Assembly (NCBI GenBank): GCA_029580855.1
Contig: JAKPQH010000254.1
Location: 27,665-91,664, forward strand
Source: a bacterium
Lineage (GTDB): Bacteria > Methylomirabilota > Methylomirabilia > Methylomirabilales > 2-02-FULL-66-22
DNA: 64,000 bases
Direction of reading: 5' to 3'
The position numbers were made by a program, and so were the translations under genes. A model generated the notes under the pieces. The model was not told the DNA's origin, made no database searches, and saw only the letters and a program-made list of their open reading frames with translations. The first letter of the stretch is position 1. Every line of letters begins with the position of its first letter. Below, one piece after another: positions 19,532-30,500 of the stretch.

Positions 19532-20692
19532 GTGTCCGCGCGTCAATATCTCTTCACGTCGGAGTCGGTGACCGAGGGGCACCCCGACAAGATTGCCGAC
19601 CAGATTTCCGATGCCGTGCTGGACGCCGTGTTTAGTCAGGACCCTTACGGCCGCGTGGCCTGCGAGACGCTGGTCACCACCGGATTGGCCTTCATCGCGG
19701 GCGAGATCACCACCCGCTGCTACGTGGATATCCCCAAGGTGGCGCGGGAGGTCATCCGCGACGTCGGGTACACCCGGGCCAAGTACGGCTTCGACTTCGA
19801 GACCTGCGCCGTGATCACCGCGATCCAGGAGCAATCCTCGGACATCGCCCTGGGGGTGGACATCCAGGGGGCGGGGGACCAGGGGCTGATGTTCGGCTAT
19901 GCCACGCGCGAAACGGCGGAGCTGATGCCCATGCCGATCCTGCTGGCGCACAAACTGTGCATGCGCCTGACCGAGGTCCGGCGCAAGGAGATCCTCGACT
20001 ACCTGAGGCCGGACGGGAAATCGCAGGTGACCATTGAGTATCTCGATGGTAAGCCGGTGCGGGTGGACACGGTGGTCGTCTCCTCCCAGCACAGCCCGGA
20101 CGCGACGCTGAAGCAGATCCGTGAGGATATCATCGAGGCGGTCATTCTGCCCGTGCTGCCCAAAGAGCTCGTGAATCCGGAGCGGATCACGTACCACATC
20201 AACCCCACGGGCCGCTTCGTCATCGGCGGGCCGCACGGGGACACCGGTCTCACCGGCCGCAAGATCATCGTGGACACGTACGGCGGCGTCGGGAGCCACG
20301 GCGGCGGCTGCTTCTCGGGCAAGGACCCGACCAAGGTGGACCGGTCGGCGTCCTACATGGCCCGGTACATCGCCAAGAACCTGGTGGCATCGGGTCTCTG
20401 CGAGAAGTGCGAGGTGCAGCTGGCGTACGCCATCGGCGTGGCGGAGCCCGTTTCCATCATGGTGGACAGCCATGCGACCGGGCGCATCCCAGACGAAGAG
20501 ATGCAAAAACTGGTGCGCAAGCACTTCGAGCTGACGCCGGCAGGAATCATCAAGTCGTTGGACCTCCGCCGGCCCATTTTCCGGAAGACGGCGGCCTACG
20601 GCCACTTCGGCCGGCCGGATCCGGATTTCAGCTGGGAGCGGACCGACAAGGCCGACGCTTTGCAGGCGGACGCGGGGAAGCTGGGCGCGTAG
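19532..20692 (+). CDS. metK: S-adenosylmethionine synthetase
   Basis: This enzyme (386 aa) makes SAM from methionine and ATP. It begins [19 protein letters not shown], and shows the ATP-binding [12 protein letters not shown] and the phosphate loop [15 protein letters not shown]. The GTG start at 19532 is preceded by TAGGAGGAT at 19517; an ATG at 19524 is out of frame. It is followed by ahcY, so SAM synthesis and SAH recycling are linked. Confidence 0.97.
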   Translation: MSARQYLFTSESVTEGHPDKIADQISDAVLDAVFSQDPYGRVACETLVTTGLAFIAGEITTRCYVDIPKVAREVIRDVGYTRAKYGFDFETCAVITAIQEQSSDIALGVDIQGAGDQGLMFGYATRETAELMPMPILLAHKLCMRLTEVRRKEILDYLRPDGKSQVTIEYLDGKPVRVDTVVVSSQHSPDATLKQIREDIIEAVILPVLPKELVNPERITYHINPTGRFVIGGPHGDTGLTGRKIIVDTYGGVGSHGGGCFSGKDPTKVDRSASYMARYIAKNLVASGLCEKCEVQLAYAIGVAEPVSIMVDSHATGRIPDEEMQKLVRKHFELTPAGIIKSLDLRRPIFRKTAAYGHFGRPDPDFSWERTDKADALQADAGKLGA

Positions 20693-20713
20693 GCGGGAAC
20701 GGGATCGAGAACA

Positions 20714-20791
20714 GGGGGTCGGGTGCCGCGAAACGACCGGACACCCCCGATACGAGCCAGGGCCAGGGGCGGGGACGACCCCTGGCCCTTT
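20714..20791 (+). terminator. tandem hairpins between metK and ahcY (possible attenuator)
   Basis: The first fold pairs GGGGGT (20714-20719) with ACCCCC (20743-20748); a competing fold pairs GGTCG (20717-20721) with CGACC (20734-20738). The second is a perfect 11-bp stem, AGGGCCAGGGG (20759-20769) with CCCCTGGCCCT (20779-20789), followed by TTTGC. It resembles a weak intrinsic terminator 18 nt before the ahcY start. The conserved SAH-riboswitch core is not visible. Confidence 0.5.
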
Positions 20792-20797
20792 GCATGA

Positions 20798-22066
<1,269 letters not shown>

Positions 22067-22550
22067 TGCCGAGTATCGAGTGCCGAGTGCCGAGGGGACG
22101 ACTTGCGAGCCACGAGCCAGGAGCCACCAACCGCAGTGTGCCACGTGCCGAGTACCCGGTGCGGAGGAGGCGAGCCTCGAGCCGCGGAGTGCCGGGTGTG
22201 GTGTGCCGAGTTCCGAAAGCTGAAAGCTGAGTGCTGACCGCTGATCGCTTGCAGCGAGTGCGGGGTGCCGAGGGGTGCGGGCGTCGAGTCGCCAATGGGG
22301 CAACTGGCCGATTTATCCGCAGGGTTCCGCACGTTGACCAATTGACGTATGGAGCAATGGACTCGCAGGAGCCGGGAGGCGCGATGGCGCGGCGCTGAGC
22401 GGCTGAGGGCGCAAGGGAATCCGAGGGCCGGGAAGCGTTCCGTTTCCCGGCCCTCGTGCTTTGTGAGGACGCTTTGGGCTAGACGGTCTACTTTGTAGTC
22501 TCTGATCGCGTCGGAGGCAAGCAGGAATTATAGAAGCATCGTGTGAATAA
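22067..22550. repeat. gene-free spacer with degenerate GTGCCGAGT-type repeats
   Basis: This ~480-nt spacer between ahcY and the island holds no convincing gene. From about 22060 to 22280 it is made of degenerate copies of a 9-nt motif like GTGCCGAGT, with variants such as CGAGCCACGAGCCAGGAGCC and AAGCTGAAAGCTGAGTGCTGA, mostly in one orientation. Around 22425-22457 a hairpin pairs GAGGGCCGGGAA with TTCCCGGCCCTC (followed by GTGC), which may act as a terminator. The array marks the left edge of the accessory island. Confidence 0.6.
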
Positions 22551-22579
22551 TTGACGAGCGATATAGCAGATGCTATATT
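22551..22579 (+). promoter_or_regulatory. promoter with overlapping 18-bp palindromic operator, leaderless start
   Basis: TTGACG (22551-22556) and TATATT (22574-22579) are spaced by exactly 17 nt. The perfect palindrome ATATAGCA-GA-TGCTATAT (22561-22578) fills the spacer and covers the -10 box. The expected transcription start, about 7 nt after the -10, is 22586, the G of the GTG start codon, so the mRNA is probably leaderless. The first protein has an XRE-type HTH and is the natural candidate repressor. Confidence 0.75.
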
Positions 22580-22585
22580 TCCGTT

Positions 22586-25500
22586 GTGGATTCTTCTGGT
22601 CGTTTAATTCTTCCGGAAATCACCGATGACTACGACCAGCGCGTAAAGCGGCTGAGGGGGCGGCTTGGCCTCACGCAAACGGCCCTCGCAAATGAACTGG
22701 GGGTTTCGTTCGCAACAGTCAACCGTTGGGAAAACGGCCAGACAAAACCGTCCAAGCTTTCGTGGAATCAGCTCCGCCAGTTGGAGTTGGGTATCGCGGA
22801 GCCGCCTTCGTCGGGTAGCTTTGAAGAGAAACCTCCCCCCACGCTCGACTTCACCTCTGACCCCAGTGTCGTCAAAGTGCTCTCCGAGGGGGAACGCCTC
22901 TCCTTCGGCCACCTTGTGAACCCCACCTTCGCCACCGAAATTTCCAACATTGACCCGCTTCCGCACCAGCGAATCGCCGTTTACGATCGCATGCTCCCTC
23001 AGCCCCGACTCCGCTTCCTTTTGGCCGACGACGCGGGAGCGGGCAAGACCATCATGGCCGGACTTTATATCCGGGAGATGCTGTCGCGTCGGCTCCTGCG
23101 TCGCATCTTGATCGTGCCGCCGGCCGGATTGGTGGGCAACTGGCGGCGGGAACTGCTCCGACTCTTCAATTTGCCATTCCAGATCGTCGAGGGCGCGGAC
23201 GCTCGAGAGGGCAACCCCTTTACAACTCCGACTGGCGATCGAGTTATAGTCAGCGTCGATACGCTGGCAAGTCCGCGCGCATTCGCGAGACTCAAGGAAA
23301 CCGGCGTTCCGCCCTACGATCTGGTCATATTCGACGAGGCGCACAAGTTGTCCGCGGATCGGGGGACCGATCTGCGTGTCCGAAAGACCGAGCGGTACTC
23401 CTTGGCGGAGGCACTAGTGGGAGTGTCGGGGGTTGACGAACGCTGGCGTCTCCCGTGGGCTGTCAATCATCTCCTGCTGCTCACTGCTACTCCGCATATG
23501 GGGAAAGCGTATCCGTATTACGCGCTCTGGCGCCTCCTGGAGCCGGATGTCCTCTCGACGCCGGAAGCATTCGAGGCATACCCTGCGGAGCTTCGCCACC
23601 AACGCTTCATTCGTCGCACCAAGGAAGAGATGGTGCACCTGGATGGTCAGCCGCTCTACCCGACCCGGATATCCGACACGTTGACCTTTCGGCTGACGCA
23701 AGGTGAAATCAGCGAACAGGCGCTGTACGACGAAACGACCGAATACCTTCGCTACGTTTACAATCGGGCGAAGCTGTTGAACCGAGAGGCAGCGCGCCTG
23801 GCCATGAGCGTCTTCCAACGCCGTCTCGCCAGCTCCATCTATGCGCTCCTGCGCTCGTTCGAGCGCCGCATCGAGAAACTGGACCGACTCATCGCCGACG
23901 TCCAAGAAGGGGAACTCACGTTCGAGCAACTCACGCTCCTCCAGCAGCGCATTCACGAAGACGATGACGTTCTGGAGGCGAAGACCGCGGATGATGAATC
24001 GCCCGACGCGGAGCGCGAGGAGAACGAGGCCGCCGAAGACACCTTACTGCAAGGCGTTGTCGCGGCATCCCTCGCGGACCTTCTGGCGGAGAAGGAACAG
24101 GTTGCGCATCTTCTGGATCTTGCCAGGAAGGTGCACGAGCGTGGCCACGAATCCAAGTTCGAGCGGCTCCGCGAGGTGCTCACCGATCCCACGTTCGGCG
24201 GAGAAAAGCTCATTGTCTTCACGGAACACCGGGACAGCTTGTCGTTCCTCGTCCAGCGCTTGAACGGGATGGGTTACACCGGCCAGGTAGCGCAGATTCA
24301 CGGCGGCATGCACTACACGCAGCGCGAAGAGGAGGTCGAGCGATTCCGAAAACCCCTTGCGGAGGACGGCGCGCGTTTCCTGATCTGCACGGATGCCGCG
24401 GGCGAGGGAATCAACCTGCAGTTCTGTTGGCTGATGATCAATTACGACGTCCCGTGGAACCCGGCCCGTCTGGAACAGCGCATGGGGCGCATTCATCGGT
24501 ACGGGCAAAAGCACGATCCCGTGATTATCCTGAATCTGGTCTCGTCGTCCACGCGCGAGGGCAAGGTTCTGGCGACGCTTCTCTGCAAACTGGAGCGGAT
24601 CCGGAAAGAGCTGCGGTCGGACAAGGTATTCGATTGCATCGGACGAATTTTTGAAGGGGTGTCCATCACGCGGTACATGGAGCTTGCGATCACCGAGGAC
24701 GCAGAGGTTGTGGCGCAAGAATTGGACGGCCGCTTGACGAACGAGCAGGTCCAGGCGCTCGCCGCCCGCGAGAAGTCACTGTACGGCTCGGGCGGGGATG
24801 TCGCCACGGCGTTGCCGGCTCTCCGCACGACCCTCGACAGGGAAGTCTATATCCGTCTGCTGCCCGGTTACATCCGGCAATACCTGGACCAGGCCGCGCC
24901 GCTCGTGGGCATCGCGCTCGAAGGGGACGCGGCGGGCGAGTTTTCGCTCAGGCCGACCATACCAGGAGCAACCGACAGTCTGCTGCCCGCGCTGGAATTG
25001 TACCCAGAGAAAACGCGAAGACGTTTCTCGGTGATGCGTCCGGCGGACAGGGACGATGTGATCTGGCTGCATCCTGGCGAACCCGTCTTCGAGCAGCTCC
25101 GCGCACTGGTGCGTGACCGTCTTGCCGACGATGGAATACGCGGCGCGGTCTTCGTGGATCCCGCGACCGATAAGCCGTATCTGTTTCACCTAGCTCTCCT
25201 GTCAATCGTCAGAAAGGCCGACCCGGAGCTTCCAGAGCTGACGAAGGAAGAATTGCTGGAATGCCGCCTTGTCGGCGTGAAGCAATTTGAAGGAGCCGAG
25301 CTCGCCCTGTGCCCCGTCGAGCATTTGTTGCTTCTGAAAGGGGGCCGGGGGCTCCCCGCTGCAGCCCAGCGATTGGCTGTGACGGCGCAGGACGAGAAGG
25401 AGTTGGCCCGGTCTTTTCTTGTCGAGCGCGTCGCGCGAGAGATGGCGGTGGAACGAAAGCGGCGGGTCATCGAGAGCCTACCGGAGCGGGAAGGCTTTGT

Positions 25501-26155
25501 CCGGCGCGGTTTCGACTATCAGGAGGTCGGGCTGTCCGCCGTCCGGGCAAAGCATTCGGAGAAGGCCCGGAGCGGCAACCGGAAGGCGATTGAGGCCCTC
25601 GAAGAGGTGAAGCGCCATCAGCGCGAACTGGCGGGCCGGCGAGAGGCCGCTTTGGCTGTTCTGCGACGCGAGCCCGAGCTGATCGCGCCGGGCGCGGTGG
25701 AATTTGTCGCGCACGCGCTGATCGTGCCGTCATCCGATCCCGCCGACCGCGAGCAGCACGACGTCAACGTCGAGTTGGCCGCCATGAAGATCGCCAGGGC
25801 CTTTGAGGAGGCCGCAGGAGCCACGGTGCACGATGTCCACACCCCGGACCTCTCTCGCGCTGCGGGTTTGGCGGAAAACCCAGGGTTCGATCTGCTCTCG
25901 GTCAGGGCAGAGGGCGAAAAGCGCGCCATCGAGGTCAAGGGCCGGGCAGGAACCGGAGACGTTGAGGTGTCCGCCAACGAGTGGGCCAAGGCCTGCAACC
26001 TCCGAGACGGCTACTGGCTCTATGCCGTCTACGACTGTGCGACGCCCAATCCGCGACTTGTTCGGGTGCAGGATCCGTTTGGGAGACTGTTGGCGAAGTC
26101 GAAGGGGAGCGTGTTGGTTGGCGCGAAAGAGATCTTGAGTGCGCAAGCTTCCTAA
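22586..26155 (+). CDS. XRE-HTH / SNF2-type helicase / DUF3883 fusion protein
   Basis: This protein has 1189 residues. Residues ~19-60 form an XRE-like HTH (LGLTQTALANELGVSF, then TVNRWENGQ). A superfamily 2 helicase follows: Walker A region DDAGAGKTIMAGLY (~149), DEAH box FDEAHKLS (~249), LTATPH (~300), a helical insert rich in charged residues, then the C-lobe with VFTEHRDSL (~540), TDAAGEGINLQ and GRIHRYGQ (~633). The last ~110 residues (ENPGFDLLSV, RAIEVKGRAG) match DUF3883, a nuclease-like domain common in defence helicases. The role is probably ATP-driven DNA translocation with sensing or restriction. The GTG start coincides with the predicted transcription start. It leads the accessory operon; the gene is less GC-rich than the core genes. 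Confidence 0.85.
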   Translation: MDSSGRLILPEITDDYDQRVKRLRGRLGLTQTALANELGVSFATVNRWENGQTKPSKLSWNQLRQLELGIAEPPSSGSFEEKPPPTLDFTSDPSVVKVLSEGERLSFGHLVNPTFATEISNIDPLPHQRIAVYDRMLPQPRLRFLLADDAGAGKTIMAGLYIREMLSRRLLRRILIVPPAGLVGNWRRELLRLFNLPFQIVEGADAREGNPFTTPTGDRVIVSVDTLASPRAFARLKETGVPPYDLVIFDEAHKLSADRGTDLRVRKTERYSLAEALVGVSGVDERWRLPWAVNHLLLLTATPHMGKAYPYYALWRLLEPDVLSTPEAFEAYPAELRHQRFIRRTKEEMVHLDGQPLYPTRISDTLTFRLTQGEISEQALYDETTEYLRYVYNRAKLLNREAARLAMSVFQRRLASSIYALLRSFERRIEKLDRLIADVQEGELTFEQLTLLQQRIHEDDDVLEAKTADDESPDAEREENEAAEDTLLQGVVAASLADLLAEKEQVAHLLDLARKVHERGHESKFERLREVLTDPTFGGEKLIVFTEHRDSLSFLVQRLNGMGYTGQVAQIHGGMHYTQREEEVERFRKPLAEDGARFLICTDAAGEGINLQFCWLMINYDVPWNPARLEQRMGRIHRYGQKHDPVIILNLVSSSTREGKVLATLLCKLERIRKELRSDKVFDCIGRIFEGVSITRYMELAITEDAEVVAQELDGRLTNEQVQALAAREKSLYGSGGDVATALPALRTTLDREVYIRLLPGYIRQYLDQAAPLVGIALEGDAAGEFSLRPTIPGATDSLLPALELYPEKTRRRFSVMRPADRDDVIWLHPGEPVFEQLRALVRDRLADDGIRGAVFVDPATDKPYLFHLALLSIVRKADPELPELTKEELLECRLVGVKQFEGAELALCPVEHLLLLKGGRGLPAAAQRLAVTAQDEKELARSFLVERVAREMAVERKRRVIESLPEREGFVRRGFDYQEVGLSAVRAKHSEKARSGNRKAIEALEEVKRHQRELAGRREAALAVLRREPELIAPGAVEFVAHALIVPSSDPADREQHDVNVELAAMKIARAFEEAAGATVHDVHTPDLSRAAGLAENPGFDLLSVRAEGEKRAIEVKGRAGTGDVEVSANEWAKACNLRDGYWLYAVYDCATPNPRLVRVQDPFGRLLAKSKGSVLVGAKEILSAQAS

Positions 26156-26203
26156 GATTGCCGCAATCTACGATGGTCAAGAAGCCGGAAGAAGGACGGA
26201 GAC

Positions 26204-27298
26204 ATGGAACGATCCAACCGCTTCAAGCTAATCGAAGAGCTCGAACGCATGCGCTCGTCCAAAGTGATCTGTTATCTCACCAGCCTTCGTCAGAACGTAC
26301 CGGCGCAGATGGCTGACGATGCAGTTCGAGTCGTATTCGACCATATCCTTCGACTGCCGAGCCGACCTGTTCCCAAGCTCGACATCTTCCTGTGTAGCAA
26401 CGGTGGCAGCGGTACAGTACCGTGGAGATTGGTGTCGCTATTTCGGGAGTTCTCGAGGTCGATTGGTGTCTTGATACCGTATCGAGCCTACAGTGCTGCG
26501 ACGCTCCTCGCGCTTGGCGCAGACGAAATCGTCATGCACCCCTTTGGCGAGCTTGGTCCCATTGATCCCACTGTTTCGAATGATTTCAACCCAGTCGAGC
26601 AAGGAACAGGGCGACGCATTGGCATCAGCGTTGAAGATGTGAAAGCCTACGTCAATTTCATCAAGTCCGGCGTTGGGATTACCCACGAGGATGAACTGGT
26701 CCGGGCGATTGAGGTCTTGGCCAGTAAGGTCCACCCACTGGCGCTGGGAAACGTGGAACGCTTTCTTTCTCAGTCTCGGATGATTGCGACAAAGATTATG
26801 CGCACGCACATGAAGGAGGCATCAGACCATACGATTCAAGAGATTGTGGAAAACCTGGCCTCAAAACTCTATTTCCACGGCCATCCCATAAACCGCCAAG
26901 AGGCCAAGAGCGACTTGAATCTTAAAGTGATGACTGAATTGCCGCCAACGCTGGAAACCGTGATGTGGGAGCTCTATCTAGATTTTGAGGCAGAATTCGA
27001 GAATCTAAAACCCTTCAACCCAGCAGCCGACCTCGCTGCCATGCCTGATCCCGCGCAAGGGCCGAAAACGAAAAATTACAGTATCGTCCATGCAATCGTG
27101 GAAAGCGCAGGCAAGTGTAGCCGGCATATTACTGAGCGGCGGTACCGCCTTATGCAGGGACCTCAGCCTGGTCAGGTTGGGATTCAGGAGGAAATCCTGT
27201 CGCAAGAATGGAGTCATTCAGAGGAACCAAAGGCGGAAAACCAGCCTCTACAGTCGTCGACAGAACCTGGGGGTGCTCAACGGGCCGAGAAGGGGTAG
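26204..27298 (+). CDS. ClpP-class serine protease, SDH (serine dehydrogenase proteinase)-like
   Basis: This 364-aa protein has the ClpP/SppA crotonase-like fold signature: DIFLCSNGGSGTVPWRLV followed by PYRAYSAATLLALGADEIVM and HPFGELGPIDPTV. The serine in YSAAT is the likely nucleophile, at the position of SAGT in SDH/SppA proteins. There is no signal peptide or membrane segment, so it should act in the cytosol. The gene is visibly AT-richer than its neighbours, a sign of transfer. ATG 26204 follows GAAGGACGGAG. It sits 48 nt after the helicase and before the methylase on the same strand. Its target is unknown; cleavage of a partner or host protein on infection is a guess. Confidence 0.72.
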   Translation: MERSNRFKLIEELERMRSSKVICYLTSLRQNVPAQMADDAVRVVFDHILRLPSRPVPKLDIFLCSNGGSGTVPWRLVSLFREFSRSIGVLIPYRAYSAATLLALGADEIVMHPFGELGPIDPTVSNDFNPVEQGTGRRIGISVEDVKAYVNFIKSGVGITHEDELVRAIEVLASKVHPLALGNVERFLSQSRMIATKIMRTHMKEASDHTIQEIVENLASKLYFHGHPINRQEAKSDLNLKVMTELPPTLETVMWELYLDFEAEFENLKPFNPAADLAAMPDPAQGPKTKNYSIVHAIVESAGKCSRHITERRYRLMQGPQPGQVGIQEEILSQEWSHSEEPKAENQPLQSSTEPGGAQRAEKG

Positions 27299-27505
27299 GA
27301 AAAACGACCGGCGAGGAGCTCCCGACGGGTAAGGGCGTAGATGTGGCACCGCCTATGGACGCCGGATAAACACGACTGGCTGCGATGACCTTTGTAGCCA
27401 TGGGCAACCTCCAACGACGAAAGTATAGCCTCCGTTTGTCGAAAATACAACTTTCTCGGGTTGAGCAAGGGCATTGGTTCATCGTTCAGAACAGGATAGG
27501 CCCGA

Positions 27506-30500
27506 ATGACTGATACCCCTCGTCTTATCGAACACGCGTTTCCATTGAAACAGGCGTCGCTGGATAGTGTTCATGAGAAGAACATCCGGCATGGCCATAT
27601 CTCTACTTTGCACATTTGGCCAGCGCGGCGACCGTTGGCAGCTTGCCGGGCGGCGTTGATTGCGACGCTCCTGCCTGATCCGAGCGCGCAGCCCAAGCCG
27701 GAAGGTATGAGTGACGAGGAGTGGCGTAAAGAGGTCATCCGTCAGCGCCAGGAGTTGTGCGAGAAGATCGGCGGGAAGGTCGTCAAGCAGATCGAGAAGA
27801 AGCGGATGCCCAACGGGCAGGTCGTCGAGCGCGAGAAAGAGGTCACTGAGGGCGGTATCCTCCACTGGGGTCGCGAGACGGAGAACGCGGCCGATCTGGA
27901 GTGGTTCCGGCAGGAGATCCGCAAAGCCTACGGCGGCCGAGCGCCGAAGGTGCTTGATCCATTTGCCGGCGGCGGGGCGATTCCGTTGGAGGCTATGCGC
28001 CTTGGTTGCGAGGCAACTGCGGTAGACATCAACCCCGTCGCGTGGTTCATTCTCAAGTGCACGCTTGAATATCCACAGAAGCTGGCCGGAAAGACATGGC
28101 CGCTTCCTGAGTTCGTTCTGCAGAATGAATCGTTCATGCGCGAGTTCCTCGCGAAAGCCAAGGGGCTTAGTAAGGGACAGATCACCAAGACCCTGGAGCG
28201 GTTGGGACGCAGCCTGAAGAAAGGCGAGCAGGCGGCGCTCGATCTCGACGCGGGTCAGGGAGTGGGTACCGAGGCGGACCTCGCATGGCATGTCCGCGCG
28301 TGGGGTCAATGGGTGCTGGATCGGGCACGCCGGGAGCTGGCACAGTACTACCCGACCTACGCTGATTTTGAACCGGTCGAGAAGGATGCCTCGAAACCCT
28401 ACGAGGCGCAACCCATGCGACTTGTTCCATTGAAGGAGGATGGCACGGCAGACGTGGACGCGCTCAACGCGGAATTCAGCGAGGAATACCTGGCCGACAA
28501 ACGAAACCCGCGCTGGGTGGCGAAGCCCACAGTCGCGTACCTCTGGGCCAGGACAGTGACCTGCAAGAATTGTCGCGCCACAATCCCGCTCCTCAAGACG
28601 CGGTGGCTTTGTAAGAAGGAGAAAAAGCGGGTCGTTCTCACGATGGAACCGGTGAAGGCTGACGCGGGGACGCGGGGACGCGGGGACGCGGAGACGGGAT
28701 GCGAGGAAGCGGTGCCGTTCGTTCAATTCGGGATCGAGACGAACGTACCCGTCAAAGGCGGGAACCCCGCCCAGCGGCGCGAGCACGATAAACGGATTGG
28801 TGCGGGAACCATGTCCCGGTCCGGAGCGAAATGTCCTTGCTGTCCGGCAATTATGATGATGGAAGATATTCGCCTGGAAGGGCGGGCTGGTCGACTAGGG
28901 ACGGCGAACACAGCGGTAGTCACGGATGGACCGATTGGCAAAGAGTACCGACTCCCCACGAAGCCCGAAATCGCGATGGCAGCCAAGGCCCAAGATCTCC
29001 TTCCTGCGGTTTTTGCTCAGATTCCATTCGGTTTGCCGGATGAGCCACTGCCCTCGAAAGAGGCGCTGGGCTTCCGTGTTCCGCTCTACGGCTTCGACAA
29101 CTGGGGCAAGCTATTCACGCCACGTCAACTCATGGCGCTCGGAGTCTTTGTAAAGTCGATCGCCAGTTCGGGTCGTGAGATGGCCGATGCTTGGCCGACC
29201 ATCGAACTTCGCGATGCCATCTTACTCTACTTGGCGTGCTCTTTGGACCGGGCAGTGAATTATCTCAGTACCATCTGCATATGGGAGCCAGTTGCCGCCG
29301 AGGTCAAGCAGACCTTTCTACGTTTTGCCCTCCCAATCACGTGGGATTTCGTGGAGGGAAACCCGCTTGCACCGATCGATCGGTTCTTCCAGGGTGCTGT
29401 CGGAAGCATGGAGCAAGTCCTTCAGGGGCTCCTACCTGCTGCAGTTGGGCGTCCCCGGCCGCAGGTTTCTTGCGAGAGTGCATTAGCAAGGGTCGATGAG
29501 GAGTTGCAGGACCTCATACTCACCGACCCCCCCTACTATGATGCTATTCCATATTCGGACTTGATGGACTTCTTCTATGTTTGGTTAAAAAGGAGTTTGG
29601 CACATTCTCCAAAGGACATCAGGGCGATCTTCGCGAGACCGCTGTCCCCAAAATGGGACAAGGCAACTTGCGACGGTGAGTTGATCGACGATTCAAGTCG
29701 ACACGATGGTAACGCGGACGCGTCGCGAAAGGCATACGAGGACGGAATGTCAGCCGCCTTCGGTACGTGTTGCAGAGCTTTGAATTCATCTGGCCGTCTT
29801 GTAGTCGTATTTGCGAATAAGCAGCCCGAAGCTTGGGGTACTTTGGTTTCAGCCGTCATCCGTGCTGGTTTTGTCGTGCATGGGAGTTGGCCCATTGCCA
29901 CCGAGATGCGTGGAGGGGTGAGGAATTTTGGCAGGGCTTCCTTATCGTCTTCTGTCTGGTTGGTATGTAAGAAGCGCCCAGAAGGAACAAGGCCCGGGTG
30001 GGATAATCAGGTCCTTGACGAAATGCGGCGCAAGATTAGGGAGAAGCTCCGGGAATTCTGGGATGCCGGGATTCGAGGACCGGATTTTGTGTGGGCGGCG
30101 ACGGGGCCGGCGCTGGAGGCGTACAGCAAGCACCCAGTGGTGAAGAAAGCGAACGACCCCGGCGAGGTGATGACGGTTTCGGAGTTCCTGACGCATGTCC
30201 GGCGAATGGTCGTGGATTATGTGGTCGGGCGCGTGATGTACCGGGATGAAGACGACGCGGAGACGGGGCAACAGGGAGACGCGGAGACTGTCACCGCGTC
30301 ACCGCGTCACCGCGTGGCCGTGTCTGTTCCAGAAACACCGATAGGCGACCTCGACGAGCCCACTGCATACTATCTGCTGCATCGTCACGACTTCGGCATG
30401 GACGACGCGCCCGCCGGGGCGTGCATCCTGTATGCGATCTCGTGCGGCATTTCCGATAGGGATCTTGCAAGCACGTGGGACTTGATCGCATTTACGAAGG

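Noticed and set aside
27277..27474. 65-codon minus-strand ORF between the protease and methylase genes
   Set aside because: No ribosome-binding site or recognisable family; opposite to the operon. Probably chance.
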